A stretch of 64,000 nucleotides of DNA from PALSA-911 sp963839645 (GCA_963839645.1 CAWIVZ010000001.1:310001-374000), one strand, 5' to 3'. Counted from the first letter of the stretch, positions 41,966 to 52,057 are shown. Program-made: numbers and translations. Notes: generated by a model from the letters alone, not told the origin.

Positions 41966-42823
41966 TCAGGCTTTGGATGGCGACCAGCCATAGACCCGTT
42001 GCAGGGTCCCGCCCATCAGAACGGCGCGGTCGCTGTCGGACAGGCGGGGGGTGACGCGAAACGCCTCGACGCCCTGGCTGTAGGTCAGCAACTCGACCGC
42101 CCGGGTCCAGTCGGTGCCCCACATGCAACGATCCAGGCCGAAGGCGTCGAAGATCCGCCACAGCGGATCCCACAGATCGTTGTACGGGAACGGCTCGCGC
42201 GACAGCGTGCAGGCGCCGCTGATCTTCACCGTGACATTCTTGTACGCCGCCAGCGCCAGCAGTTTCGGCAGATCGGCGAAGGGCTCGGCGGGAACCGGCG
42301 GCTCGAACGGCTGCTGCAGCCCGAGATGATCGATCACCAGCGTCGTGTCCGGGTTGCGCGCCGCCAGCAGCCGGGCCTGCTCCAGCCGCCCCCAGCACAG
42401 CAGATTGACCGGCAGCGAGTGCCGCGCGGCGGCCGCCAGCACAAGGTTGATACCGGGATCGGCGGCGTCTTCCGACACGCCGCGGTTGAGCATGATGCGG
42501 ATGGCGACCGTGCCCTTGGTCGCTGCCCAGTCGGCGATGGTTTCGACCACGCCGGGATCGGCGGGATCGACCGGCTTGATCAAGCCAAAGCGGCCGGGAT
42601 GCGCCGCGTGCACCGCGAGGGCGTAGCTGGCGTCGTAGCGGTACATGGTGAAGGGTGAAACCAGCAGCGCGCCATCAACCCCCACCGCGTCCATGGCGGC
42701 GACCATCTGGTCGCCGGTCACCTCGGGCGGGCCGTGCAGAACGGCCGCCCAGCGGCGGCCCGGATGGTCGCGTTCGTAGGCATGCACCTGTGCGTCAATA
42801 ATCGGGGCATCGTTTGCCGGCAT
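41966..42823 (-). CDS. Amidohydrolase family protein (Amidohydro_2)
   Basis: A 285-residue TIM-barrel hydrolase or decarboxylase. Metal-site markers are IIDAQVHAYERDHPGRRW near the N-terminus, LVIDHLGLQQP (His-x-Gly) and the C-terminal CMWGTDWTRAVEL (Asp). The family includes lactonases and aryl-acid decarboxylases; the substrate is unknown. GGAGG lies eight bases before the chosen ATG 42823; the open frame extends further but without a ribosome site. It is convergent with the second binding protein, which may supply its substrate. Confidence 0.83.
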   Translation of the reverse strand: MPANDAPIIDAQVHAYERDHPGRRWAAVLHGPPEVTGDQMVAAMDAVGVDGALLVSPFTMYRYDASYALAVHAAHPGRFGLIKPVDPADPGVVETIADWAATKGTVAIRIMLNRGVSEDAADPGINLVLAAAARHSLPVNLLCWGRLEQARLLAARNPDTTLVIDHLGLQQPFEPPVPAEPFADLPKLLALAAYKNVTVKISGACTLSREPFPYNDLWDPLWRIFDAFGLDRCMWGTDWTRAVELLTYSQGVEAFRVTPRLSDSDRAVLMGGTLQRVYGWSPSKA

Positions 42824-42940
42824 GTTTCCACCCTCCGCGTGTCCTTCCGCCGGCTCGGGCGCCGGCGCACAGGCTGCGGCGAGTGTATCCGCACCCTCGC
42901 CCGGCACGCCACCCAGCACGCCATCCGGGGGCGACGGCAA

Positions 42941-44782
42941 TCAGAAAATGATGCCGCGCGCGCGCAGTTCCGCCACCACGTGCTCCGCCAGCACTTCCGC
43001 CGGCTGTTCCATGGTCGGCAAATGCAGCTCCGGCGCCGTGGGCGGTTCGTACGGCGCGTCCACGCCGGTGAAATTGCGCAGCTGGCCGGAATCGGCCTTC
43101 ACGTACAGCCCCTTCGGATCGCGCCGGCGGCACTCCTCCACCGGGGTATCGACATAGATCTCGATGAACTCGCCGGCTTCCACCGTGTCGCGCGCCAGGC
43201 CCCGCTCGGCCCGGTATGGGGAGATGAACGACACCAGAACGATCAGCCCGGCATCCACGAACAACCTGGCCACTTCGGCGATGCGGCGGATGTTCTCCAC
43301 CCGGTCGGCCTCGGTGAAGCCCAGATCGCGGTTCAGGCCGTGGCGCACGTTGTCGCCGTCCAGAACCATCGTGTGCCGGCCCATCGCGGCCAGCCGACGT
43401 TCCACGAGGTTGGCGATGGTGGACTTGCCGGAGGCGGACAGCCCGGTGAACCAGAGCACTGCCGGCTTCTGGCCCTTCAGCGCGGCGCGCACGGTCTTGT
43501 CCACGTCCAGCTGGTGCCAGTGCAGATTGCGCGGTCGCGACCTGGCGGCGATCACCATGCCCGCGCCCACGGTATCGCCGGACAGCCGATCGACCAGAAT
43601 AAAACCACCCAGAGTGCGACTGTCGGCATAGGGCTCGCAGATCAGCGGCCGGGTGAGCGAGATCGTCACGCGGCCGATTTCGTTGAGCTGCAGCTCCGGA
43701 GCCGGAGTCTCCTCCAGCGTATCGATATCCAGCTTCGCCGCCAGCGCGGTGACCGTGCCGGTAACCGTGCGAGTTCCAAGCATGACGTTGTAGGCCCGGC
43801 CGCGGAACAAATGCGTATCCGCCATCCAGACCACCCATGCGGTCAATTCATCGGCGACCTCCGGCAGCGGCGGCGCCGCCAGCACATCGCCGCGCGAGAC
43901 GTCGATCTCGCGATCCAGCACCAGCGTCACCGCCTCGCCCGCCGACGCTTCCGGCAGGTCGCCGCCCATGGTCACGATACGCGCGACAGACGCCTCGACC
44001 GCGCCGCCGACATTGGCGATCGGGTCGCCGGGGCGGATGCGCCCGGAGGCGATCGTGCCGGCATAGCCGCGAAACGACTGATCGGGGCGGTTGACCAGTT
44101 GCACCGGCATCCGGAACGCCCGGCCGGCAGCTTCCCGCGATGGCTGGGCTGTTTCCAATGCCGCCAACAGGCAAGGGCCGTCATACCAGCCCATGCGCCC
44201 GCCGGGCTGGATGACATTGTCCCCGTCCCGCGCGCAGATCGGAATGGCCGTCACCGGGATATCGCCGAGACGCCCGCGCAGGGCATCGAAATTCGCAACG
44301 ATCCGGTCGAACACACCCTGGTCGAAACCCACCAGGTCCATCTTGTTCACCACCAGCACGATCTGGCGGACCCCCATCAGCCAGGCGATCGCCGCATGCC
44401 GGCGGGTTTGCGCCAGCAGGCCCTTGCGCGCGTCCACCAGCATCACCGCCACATCCGCGGTGGAAGCACCGGTCGCCATGTTCCGTGTGTACTGCTCATG
44501 CCCCGGCGCGTCGGCCAGGATGAAGCGCCGGTTCGCGGTCTGGAAAAAGCGATAGGCGACGTCGATCGTCACGCCCTGCTCGCGCTCGGCCGACAACCCG
44601 TCCACCAGCAGCGCGTAGTCCACGCCCTCGGCCACCGTGCCGAAGCGCTTGCTGTCACGCACCAGCGCCGCCATCACGTCGTCCGGTACCGTACCGAACT
44701 CAAACAGCAGCCGGCCGATCAGGGTCGATTTGCCGTCATCCACGCTGCCGCAGGTGAGGACGCGAAGAAGCGACTCGGCCAT
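42941..44782 (-). CDS. cysNC: Bifunctional sulfate adenylyltransferase large subunit / APS kinase
   Basis: 613 residues. The N-terminal GTPase (ATP sulfurylase CysN) shows GSVDDGKSTLIGRLL, DAPGHEQYTRNM, and VVNKMDLVGF. The C-terminal kinase (CysC) shows the P-loop GLSASGKSTIANLVERRL and DGDNVRHGLNRDLGF. Together with CysD it turns sulfate into APS, then PAPS for assimilation or sulfation. The NC fusion is common in Alphaproteobacteria. Its ATG overlaps the cysD stop (ATGA). Confidence 0.96.
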   Translation of the reverse strand: MAESLLRVLTCGSVDDGKSTLIGRLLFEFGTVPDDVMAALVRDSKRFGTVAEGVDYALLVDGLSAEREQGVTIDVAYRFFQTANRRFILADAPGHEQYTRNMATGASTADVAVMLVDARKGLLAQTRRHAAIAWLMGVRQIVLVVNKMDLVGFDQGVFDRIVANFDALRGRLGDIPVTAIPICARDGDNVIQPGGRMGWYDGPCLLAALETAQPSREAAGRAFRMPVQLVNRPDQSFRGYAGTIASGRIRPGDPIANVGGAVEASVARIVTMGGDLPEASAGEAVTLVLDREIDVSRGDVLAAPPLPEVADELTAWVVWMADTHLFRGRAYNVMLGTRTVTGTVTALAAKLDIDTLEETPAPELQLNEIGRVTISLTRPLICEPYADSRTLGGFILVDRLSGDTVGAGMVIAARSRPRNLHWHQLDVDKTVRAALKGQKPAVLWFTGLSASGKSTIANLVERRLAAMGRHTMVLDGDNVRHGLNRDLGFTEADRVENIRRIAEVARLFVDAGLIVLVSFISPYRAERGLARDTVEAGEFIEIYVDTPVEECRRRDPKGLYVKADSGQLRNFTGVDAPYEPPTAPELHLPTMEQPAEVLAEHVVAELRARGIIF

Positions 44783-45708
44783 CAGAAATACCCGTCCCGC
44801 TTCTTCGTCTCCATCGAGCTGTCCTGGTCCTGGTCGATCAGCCGGCCGGCGCGTTCGGAAACCTTCGTGGTGAGCATTTCCTCGACGATCTCGTCGAGGT
44901 TGCGTGCCGCGGACTCCACCGCGGCGCTGAACGGATAGCAGCCGAGGGAGCGGAAGCGGACCATCCGCCGCACCGGAACCTCGCCCGGCAACAGGCGCAT
45001 CCGGTCGTCGTCAACCATGATCATCGCCCCGTCGCGCATCACCACCGGCCGCTCGGCGGCGAAATACAGCGGCACCACGTCGATCGCCTCGGCCCGGATA
45101 TAGGTCCAGACATCCAGCTCGGTCCAGTTGGACAACGGGAACACCCGCATCGTCTCGCCGGGCGCGAGACTGGCGTTGTACAGGTTCCACAACTCCGGCC
45201 GCTGCAGCTTGGGGTCCCAGACATGGCCGGGCGCGCGGACCGAGAAGATCCGCTCCTTGGCCCGCGAGCGCTCCTCGTCACGCCGGGCGCCGCCGATGGC
45301 GATGTCGTATTTGCCCTCGGTCAGCGCCTGTTTCAGCGCGTCGGTCTTCATAATCTGGTTGTAGACGATGCTGCCATGATCGAACGGATTGATGTTGCGC
45401 GCCAGCCCCTCGGGGTTGGTGTGTTTGCGCAGTTCCAGCCCGTACCGCGCCACGAGTTCATCGCGAAAGGCGATCATGTCGCGGAATTTCCAGGTCGTAT
45501 CGATATGCAGCAGCGGGAACGGCGGCCGGGCGGGGTAGAACGCCTTGCGCAACAGGTGCAGCAGGGCCGAGGAATCCTTGCCGATGGAGTAGAGCAGCAC
45601 GGGATTGCTGGCCTGGGCGGCAACCTCACGCAGAATGTGGATGCTCTCCGCCTCCAGCAGCTTCAGATGGGCGGGCAGTCTGGTCATTTTGTCTATCGCG
45701 TCGTTCAC
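44782..45708 (-). CDS. cysD: Sulfate adenylyltransferase small subunit
   Basis: A 308-residue PP-loop ATP pyrophosphatase-fold enzyme that makes APS from ATP and sulfate with CysN. Shows LYSIGKDSSALLHLLRKAF, HIDTTWKFRDMIAFRDEL, GARRDEERSRAKERIFS and the CysD ending DQDSSMETKKRDGYF. The track of conservation starts at MTRLPAHLKLLEAESIHIL, so ATG 45687 is an alternative to the GTG at 45708. Sulfite-reduction genes are not adjacent. Confidence 0.95.
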   Translation of the reverse strand: MNDAIDKMTRLPAHLKLLEAESIHILREVAAQASNPVLLYSIGKDSSALLHLLRKAFYPARPPFPLLHIDTTWKFRDMIAFRDELVARYGLELRKHTNPEGLARNINPFDHGSIVYNQIMKTDALKQALTEGKYDIAIGGARRDEERSRAKERIFSVRAPGHVWDPKLQRPELWNLYNASLAPGETMRVFPLSNWTELDVWTYIRAEAIDVVPLYFAAERPVVMRDGAMIMVDDDRMRLLPGEVPVRRMVRFRSLGCYPFSAAVESAARNLDEIVEEMLTTKVSERAGRLIDQDQDSSMETKKRDGYF

Positions 45709-45905
45709 TGCACCCGTTTACCGGCGTCGTTCGCCTCTGTCTCCCCGCAAAGACGAATAATTAATCTGTTGTAATCTCGGGGCTGGTGCCCCTTGAACGA
45801 TCCGCGCCGCTTGCGGCAAGGCCGGTGGTCCGCCAGGCCCCGTCGACCGCGGCGGAATTCCCCGGCTAGACTGACCCCGGTAAACGCTGAAGGGGAGACA
45901 CCGAC

Positions 45906-46805
45906 ATGGCCGGCTGCACACACGATCACTCGCGCTGGGGAGCCGCCGACCAGATCGGTGCCGCCAACCTGCTGACGCCGGAAAAGCGCCTCGCCGCGCT
46001 GCGCTCCGTCACCCAGGGCCGGATCTTCGATGTCAGTCACGAAATCGCGATGAACGCGCCGTACATGATGCCGAATCAGACGCCCTATCTGATGTCGCTC
46101 TGGACCAATTGGCGCGACAGCATGCGCCGCCGCCGCAAGCTCGGTGCGACCAACGAAGTGGGCGTGAACATCGAGCGGATGGAAATGACCGCCCATGTCG
46201 GCACCCATATCGACGCGCTCGGCCATTTCTCCATCGGCGACAGACTCTACAACAACGTCAGCGCCGAGGACGAGGTGACCGATTGGGGCCTCAACCGGCT
46301 CGGCATCGAGCACGCCCCGCCCATGGTCACCCGCGGCATCCTGCTGGATGTCGCCGGCCTCGACGGCGGGGCGCATCTGCTGCCCGGCCGCGTGATCACG
46401 CCCGAAGACCTGCAACGGGCCGCTGCCGATGCCAACGTAACGATCGAGCCGGGCGACATCGTGATGATCCGCACCGGCTGGGGTCAGCTGTTCGGGATCG
46501 ACAACCCGCGCTACGTCGCCGGCGAACCCGGCATCGACGTCCCCGCCGCGCGCTGGCTGACAGAACAGGGCGTGGTGGCGGTCGGCAGCGACAACATGGC
46601 GGTGGAAGTGCTGCCGAACCCGAACAAGGCCATCTCCATGCCGGTGCACCAGCATTTGCTGGTGGAGGCCGGCGTCTACATCATCGAGAACCTGGCGCTG
46701 GAGGAACTGGCGCGGGAGAAACTGCACAGCTTCTGCTTCATCCTGCTGGCAACTAAATACAAAGGCGCCACCGGCTGCCCCGTGCGCCCGATCGCGATGG
46801 TCTGA
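45906..46805 (+). CDS. Cyclase-family protein (kynurenine-formamidase-like)
   Basis: A 299-residue metal hydrolase of the cyclase family. The metal signature is HVGTHIDALGHFSIGD (H-x-GTH-x-D-x-x-x-H). Further blocks are PGDIVMIRTGWGQ, DNMAVEVLPN and MPVHQHLLVEAGVYIIENL. The family includes arylformamidases and hydrolases of xenobiotic rings; the substrate is unknown. AGGGGAG precedes the ATG. It is convergent with an MFS transporter and separated by a shared hairpin. Confidence 0.85.
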   Translation: MAGCTHDHSRWGAADQIGAANLLTPEKRLAALRSVTQGRIFDVSHEIAMNAPYMMPNQTPYLMSLWTNWRDSMRRRRKLGATNEVGVNIERMEMTAHVGTHIDALGHFSIGDRLYNNVSAEDEVTDWGLNRLGIEHAPPMVTRGILLDVAGLDGGAHLLPGRVITPEDLQRAAADANVTIEPGDIVMIRTGWGQLFGIDNPRYVAGEPGIDVPAARWLTEQGVVAVGSDNMAVEVLPNPNKAISMPVHQHLLVEAGVYIIENLALEELAREKLHSFCFILLATKYKGATGCPVRPIAMV

Positions 46806-46836
46806 AGCAAGGCTGGGGCAAAGCCCCAACCTTGCT
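46806..46836. terminator. Bidirectional hairpin between cyclase gene and MFS gene
   Basis: AGCAAGGCTGGGGC pairs with GCCCCAACCTTGCT around AAA, with one mismatch. It lies between two convergent stop codons and ends inside the stop of the MFS gene. The CAAGG...GGGG make-up recalls the repeat at 16187-16389. Confidence 0.65.
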
Positions 46837-47989
46837 ACACCAGCCCCGGCACGCGCGACCAGGCGCGCAGGCGGCGGTGCAGCAGGAAGGTGGGGATTGC
46901 CAGCAACGTGATGGCCGCCGCGGCGAACAGTGCGCCCTCCGCGCCGCCATAGAGGTCCGCGGCGCGGCCGCAGATCGTCGGCACGATGGTGCCGCCGATA
47001 TAGTAGGTGCTGTAGAACAGCGACATGCCCACGGCGCGGTTTTCCGGCCGGGCGGATAGGGTTCCGGCGGCCATGATCACGCTGGGGTGGACGGAGCCGA
47101 CCACGCCGATCAGCAGCGCGCAGAGGATCGGCCAACCCACCCAGCCGATCGCGGCCAGGCCGAGCCCGAGCGCCAGGGTGCCGAACAGGAACAGGCGGAC
47201 CTGGCCAAGCCGCATGGCAAAGCCCCCGCCCAGCAGGATCGCCGGCACGTTGCCCCAGGTGGCGATGGTGATCACCAGCCCGATCAGTGCCGGGCTGTCG
47301 CCGCGATGCGTCATCATCGCCGGCGCATAGGCCAGGAAGCTGGCATAGGACGCGGTGTAGAAGGTCCAGATCAGTCCGGCGATCATCACCATCGCGCATT
47401 CCCGCCCGCCGGGCAGCGAGAACGACCGCGGCACCGGCGCCGCGAACGGGGACGGCCGATAGGCGACGATGAACCAGACGGCGGCCAGGGCGGCGATCGC
47501 CGCGCCGAACTCGAAAGCGGCGGGCCAGCCATAGGCCTGCGCCAGCGGCGGGGCGATCAGCTGCGCCATGCCGACGCCGACCGGGAAGGCAGAGACGGAA
47601 ATGCCGATCCCCAGCATCAATTGCCGGCCATGGCACCAGTCGGCGATCATCTTGCCCTGCAGCACGATCATCGCCACCGCCCCCACGCCCGACACGCAGC
47701 GGCCGGCGAAGATGGCGCGCGTAGCGCCCAGCATTCCGCCGATGTCGGTGCAGATCAACGCGCCCACGGCCATCAGGCTGAGGCCGATGCCGACCACCAG
47801 GTGCTCGCCGAAGCGCCGTCCGAGCAGGCCCAGCGGCAGGGCGGCGAAGATGCCCAGCATCATGAAGGCGCCGACCAGGGCGCCGAGCGCTGTGTAGTCG
47901 ATGCCGAATTCGCGGATCAGAATGGGGCCGATGCTACCGACGGTCTGGAACTGGTAGCCGAAGGCGATGCGCGACATGCCGATCGACAA
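46835..47989 (-). CDS. MFS transporter
   Basis: At least 384 residues, 12 likely helices, with the motif-A-like loop GLLGRRFGEHLVVG and the second-half block GGGFAMRLGQVRLFLFG. The family resembles small-molecule/organic-acid carriers; the substrate is unknown. The start is uncertain: the frame continues upstream through VRRWLILLSIGMSRIAFGY, a good first helix, but only TTG at 47989 is a possible start in it. A base error near the start is possible. It may import the substrate of the adjacent cyclase-family enzyme. Confidence 0.78.
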   Translation of the reverse strand: MSIGMSRIAFGYQFQTVGSIGPILIREFGIDYTALGALVGAFMMLGIFAALPLGLLGRRFGEHLVVGIGLSLMAVGALICTDIGGMLGATRAIFAGRCVSGVGAVAMIVLQGKMIADWCHGRQLMLGIGISVSAFPVGVGMAQLIAPPLAQAYGWPAAFEFGAAIAALAAVWFIVAYRPSPFAAPVPRSFSLPGGRECAMVMIAGLIWTFYTASYASFLAYAPAMMTHRGDSPALIGLVITIATWGNVPAILLGGGFAMRLGQVRLFLFGTLALGLGLAAIGWVGWPILCALLIGVVGSVHPSVIMAAGTLSARPENRAVGMSLFYSTYYIGGTIVPTICGRAADLYGGAEGALFAAAAITLLAIPTFLLHRRLRAWSRVPGLV

Positions 47990-48225
47990 CAGGATCAGCC
48001 ATCGCCGTACGCCATCCGATGCCAGCGAAGCTGCGATGGCCCGTCCCCCCTTTTTGCAACCGGCCGGTTCGGCGGTTCGCGCGTTTGATTGCCGGACCCT
48101 AGCCCGGCGTACAGCGACTGCCTATCAGGACAGTCCCCCGCCAGGCGCAACCCTGCCGGCATTCTTGCATGACACGCATGCGTTCAGGCATTCCTATGCA
48201 GTGCTTCGCGCCCTATCTTACACCG

Positions 48226-49203
48226 ATGTCCGACACCCCCGCCTTTCTCGACAAAGACCGTCCCCCCGTTCCCCATATCGTGGTTCCGCGCGGTGTAACG
48301 CCCTTCTTCATTCCGGGACGCCCGGTGCGCGGGCGGCTTGTGCGCCTCGGCACGCTGGCCGACGCCCTGCTGACCCGCCACACCCGCCCGCATCAGGTCA
48401 CCCGGCTTTCCGGCCAGGCGCTGGCCCTGGTGGCGGGCCTTGCCTCCGGGTTGAAGTTCCAGGGCTCGTTCAGCCTCCACGCCAAGGGCGACGGCCCGGT
48501 GCCGATGCTGCTGGCCGACTGCACCGATACCGGGGAGCTGCGCGGCTATACCCGCGTGGATGCCGACCGTCTCGACGGCCTGCTGGAGGCCGATCCCTCC
48601 CCGGCCACCGACGCGCTGCTGGGCGGCGGGTAACTGGCGTTCAGCGTCGACCAGGGGGCAGACCGCGAACGTCACCAAGGCATCGTCTCCATCACCGGCG
48701 GCAGTCTGGCCGAAATGGCGCTGCACTATTTCGACACCTCCGAGCAGCTGCGCTGCCTGGTGCACCTCGCCTGCGCCCCGACCGAGGACGGCTGGCGGGC
48801 CGGCGCGCTGATCCTGGAGCGCGTGGCCGGGGAAGGTGGCATCGACCCGACGGTCGACGCGGAGGAACAGGAGGAAGCCTGGCGCACCGCGCTGGTGCTG
48901 GCCGGCACGCTCACCGATGCCGAACTGCTGGACGATGATTTGCCGCCGGACCGGCTGCTCTATCGGCTGTTTCACTCCGAAGGTGTCGCGACCGACCGGT
49001 CCCGGGCGTTGTCGTACGGCTGTCGCTGTTCGCGCGCCAAGCTGTCGGGCATTCTGGAGACCTTTCCGGCCGACGATCTCGATCACATGGCCGTGGAGGG
49101 CGACATCATCATGACCTGCGAGTTCTGCAACTATGATTTCCGCTTTCCCCGCCAGGCCGTGCGCGGCAAGCAGGGAACCGGCGCCGTGGAAGGTGACGCG
49201 TGA
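48226..49203 (+). CDS. hslO: Redox chaperone Hsp33 with an in-frame TAA
   Basis: Redox-switched holdase of 325 codons. The N-domain runs HIVVPRGVTPFFIPGRPVRG to LLGGG. Then a TAA at 48631-48633 stands where family members have Tyr or a similar residue, followed in the same frame by LAFSVDQGADRERHQGIVSI. The C-terminal zinc switch is intact: CRC in YGCRCSRAK and CEFC in IMTCEFCNYDF. No shift is needed. Either a C-to-A change (TAC to TAA) killed the gene or it is a consensus error. It overlaps the next gene by four bases. Confidence 0.85.
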
Positions 49204-49802
49204 ACAGGATGTCGACCCGTCGCCGGATGCCGCGTTTCGCCGTGCTGCTGGCGGTCCTGAGCCTGGCCGCCTGCTCCAGCCCCTCCAAGCCGCGCAACTT
49301 CGAGCCGCTGACGTATGACTATCTGACACCGATCCGGCTGAACGTCGCCTCGGTGGAGGTCGACAACCGCTTCGTGCCAGCCAGCCGTGACGAGGTAAGC
49401 AGCCAGGCGCCGGTCCCGCCGAGCGCGGCATTGCGCCAGATGGCGAACGACCGGCTGAAGGCGTTCGGCACCAGCGGCAAGGCGGTGCTGGTGATCAAGG
49501 ACGCCTCGCTGGTCAGGAACGGCAACGAGATCCTGGGCCACATGGCGGTGGAACTGGATGTCTACACCTCCGAAAACCAGCGCGCCGCCTTCGCCACGGC
49601 GGAGGTCTCGCAGCGCCGCAGCGGCGAGATCACCGATTTGCGGGGCACGCTGTACGACCTGACCAAGACGATGATGGACCGCATGAACGTGGAACTGGAA
49701 TTCCAGGCCCGGCGGTCCCTGCGCGACTGGCTGCTGCCGGATACGCCGGCCGCGGTGCCCCAGGCGGTGCAGCAGCAGGATCTGGCGGCGCCGAAGCGCT
49801 AA
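49200..49802 (+). CDS. Lipoprotein, function unknown
   Basis: About 200 residues. The signal RRRMPRFAVLLAVLSLAAC has the lipobox LAAC, so it is lipid-anchored. The body (NVASVEVDNRFVPASRDEV, then DVYTSENQRAAFATAEVSQR) is soluble and ends Gln-rich. I do not recognise a family. GTG 49200 overlaps the hslO stop; ATG 49209 is an alternative start. It is convergent with the selD fusion, with overlapping stops. Confidence 0.7.
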   Translation: MNRMSTRRRMPRFAVLLAVLSLAACSSPSKPRNFEPLTYDYLTPIRLNVASVEVDNRFVPASRDEVSSQAPVPPSAALRQMANDRLKAFGTSGKAVLVIKDASLVRNGNEILGHMAVELDVYTSENQRAAFATAEVSQRRSGEITDLRGTLYDLTKTMMDRMNVELEFQARRSLRDWLLPDTPAAVPQAVQQQDLAAPKR

Positions 49803-52027
49803 TCCACTCGGATGCGTTCTGGCGCATGTCCACGTGCCAGAACCGTGCCGATGATCGACGCTTGCGCGTAGCCGGCTTGCCGCAGGGCTGACAGGCAGGC
49901 ATCCGCCTGCTCCGGCGCCACGCCGGCCAGCAATCCGCCGGCGGTCTGCGGGTCGAACAGCAACGAAAAGCGCGCCTGCTCCCGCACAGCCTCGCTGGCC
50001 GCGATCCGCGCCGCCGCGGCCAGGTTTTCCGTGTGCAGGGAGCTCGCCAGCCCGTCCCGCACCAATTCCTCGGCGCCGTCGAGCAGCGGCACGGCGGCAA
50101 GGTCGAGCGCGACATCCACTCCCGACGCCTCCGCCATCTCCAGCAGATGCCCGGTCAGTCCGAAACCGGTCACATCGGTGCAGGCCGTGGCTGCATGCCC
50201 ACCCAGGATGGCCGCAGCATCGGCGGCAGGCTGGGTCATGCCCGCCAACGCCGCTTCCACCCAGCGCGCCTGAGCCCGATGGCGCATGTCGGCGGCGAAG
50301 ATCATCCCGGTGCCGATCGGCCGGGTCAGGATCAGCCGGTCGCCCGGCCGCAGGCCGGATTTGCGCAGCAGCCGGGCGGGATCGGCCAGGCCGTTCACCG
50401 ACAGGCCGAGCATCAGCTCCGCCCCTTCCGCGCTGTGCCCGCCGATCAGCACGGCGCCGGCGTTGTGCAGGACCGAGGTCGCGCCCGCCAACATCTGGAA
50501 CAGGTCGTCCTCCATCCTGGCGGCGGCGGCGAACGGCACTGTTGCCAGGGCCAGGGCGCTGTGCGGTCGCGCGCCCATCGCATACAGGTCGCCCAGCGCG
50601 TGATGGGCCGCCACCTGGCCGAAGACGAAGGGGTCGTCGATGAAGGCGCGGAACTGATCGGCGGACTGCACCAGAACCTTGCCATCCGGCACGGCGAAGG
50701 CGGCGGCATCGTCGCGCGCCGCCAGGCCCAGTTCGATATCCGATGCCGGCGGTTCCAGCCGGGCCAGCACGCGATGCAGGATGGAACTGCCGATCTTCGC
50801 CGCGCAGCCGCCGCAGCGCATCGCCGCTGCCGCCAGCGCCGCCTGCCCGGCCGCATCCGCCACGCCGGGCGCGACGTCGGGAAGCGTCACCTTCATGTCC
50901 GGCAGGTCGCTGTACATGCGCATGAATTTCCGGTCGATCCAGTCCTTCAGTCGCCAGACCCAGGCGCCCTCGAAACAGAAATCCCCGCGCACGCCCAGCG
51001 CATAGCGGTCGCCGGTGGCCAGCAGGCTGAGCCAGCGTCGCTGCGGCACGAAGCGGCGCAGCGCCCGCCCGGCAACGGCCCGGCGGAGATTCTCGGCCAA
51101 GGGCGGCCCGGCGCGCACCGCCATCACGCCGGATTTGGCGCGGGGATGGCCCTCGATGGCGGCGATGTCGCCCGCCGCGAAGACGTCGGGGTGGGAGATC
51201 GATTGCAGCCGGTCCGACACACGCAGGAACCCGCGCGCGTCGGCCGCGAGTCCGCAAGCGGCTGGCCAGGACGGGCTGGCGGCCTGGGTGGCGACCAGGA
51301 TTTCGTCCAGATCGACCGGCGCGGCGTCCGTGAAATGAACCTTTCCCGCCTCGATGCGAACCACCTTGTGCGCCACGCGAACCTCTATGCCGCGCGCCGC
51401 CAGCAGCCGGCGCACCCGCCGGATCGCGCCGGGCGAAAACCCCGGCAGCACATCCGCCTCGGCGCCGAACAGCGTGACCGATGCCTGGGCCGGCGCGAGG
51501 CGGTGCCGCAACGCGAATGCCAGTTCCACTCCCGCCGCTCCGGCGCCGATGACGCCGATGCGCACCGGTTCCGATCGCTCCGCGACCCGCGCCAGCAACT
51601 TTTCCCATCGCGCGATCAACCGGCCGATCGGCTTCACCGCGATGGCGTGCTGGGCGGCGCCTTGTATGCCGGCCAGATCCGGCGTCGAGCCGATATCGAT
51701 GGACAGCAGGTCGTATGGCACCTCCGGCCGGCCGTCGCAGAACACCAGCCGCCGGGCGGGATCGAGCCCGGTTGCCTCCGCGTGGTACAGCCGGGCACCG
51801 GCGAACCGGGCGAGGCGGCGGACGTCGATATGCATGTCGTCGAACCCGTACTGCCCGGCCAGGAAGCCCGGCAGCATCCCGGAATAGGGCGTGGTCACCT
51901 CCCGCGTGATCACCGTCAGCCGCACGCCCGGCATGGGCCGCATCGCAAACCGCCGCAGCACGGCGACATGCGCGTGCCCGGCGCCGACCAGCACGACGTC
52001 CTTGAGAATGGGTGTCGCCGGTGTCAC
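49799..52027 (-). CDS. selD: Selenophosphate synthase fused to an NADH-dehydrogenase-like flavoprotein domain
   Basis: 742 residues, two parts. Residues 1 to about 385 are a pyridine-nucleotide-disulfide-oxidoreductase domain: VVLVGAGHAHVAVLRRFAM, the second dinucleotide fold IGVIGAGAAGVELAFAL, and VFAAGDIAAIEGHPRAKSG. From about 400 comes SelD, which makes selenophosphate from selenide and ATP. The catalytic motif is RCGGCAAKIGSS; Cys before AAK and the Lys match Cys17 and Lys20 of E. coli SelD. ATP-site blocks TDVTGFGLTGHLLEMAEA and QTAGGLLAGV follow. The fusion is known in some bacteria and may feed reduced selenium to SelD. The start is GTG 52027, divergent from selA. Confidence 0.93.
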   Translation of the reverse strand: MTPATPILKDVVLVGAGHAHVAVLRRFAMRPMPGVRLTVITREVTTPYSGMLPGFLAGQYGFDDMHIDVRRLARFAGARLYHAEATGLDPARRLVFCDGRPEVPYDLLSIDIGSTPDLAGIQGAAQHAIAVKPIGRLIARWEKLLARVAERSEPVRIGVIGAGAAGVELAFALRHRLAPAQASVTLFGAEADVLPGFSPGAIRRVRRLLAARGIEVRVAHKVVRIEAGKVHFTDAAPVDLDEILVATQAASPSWPAACGLAADARGFLRVSDRLQSISHPDVFAAGDIAAIEGHPRAKSGVMAVRAGPPLAENLRRAVAGRALRRFVPQRRWLSLLATGDRYALGVRGDFCFEGAWVWRLKDWIDRKFMRMYSDLPDMKVTLPDVAPGVADAAGQAALAAAAMRCGGCAAKIGSSILHRVLARLEPPASDIELGLAARDDAAAFAVPDGKVLVQSADQFRAFIDDPFVFGQVAAHHALGDLYAMGARPHSALALATVPFAAAARMEDDLFQMLAGATSVLHNAGAVLIGGHSAEGAELMLGLSVNGLADPARLLRKSGLRPGDRLILTRPIGTGMIFAADMRHRAQARWVEAALAGMTQPAADAAAILGGHAATACTDVTGFGLTGHLLEMAEASGVDVALDLAAVPLLDGAEELVRDGLASSLHTENLAAAARIAASEAVREQARFSLLFDPQTAGGLLAGVAPEQADACLSALRQAGYAQASIIGTVLARGHAPERIRVD

Positions 52028-52057
52028 GGTGCGGGCCTCGTTCAGGGGGGAAAGCGC

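Noticed and set aside
48631..48633. Selenocysteine insertion at the hslO stop
   Set aside because: The codon is TAA, not TGA, and Hsp33 has no known Sec position.
50033..52057. Long N-terminal extension of SelA
   Set aside because: It is the complement of the real selD gene; SelA is full length from GTG 52058.
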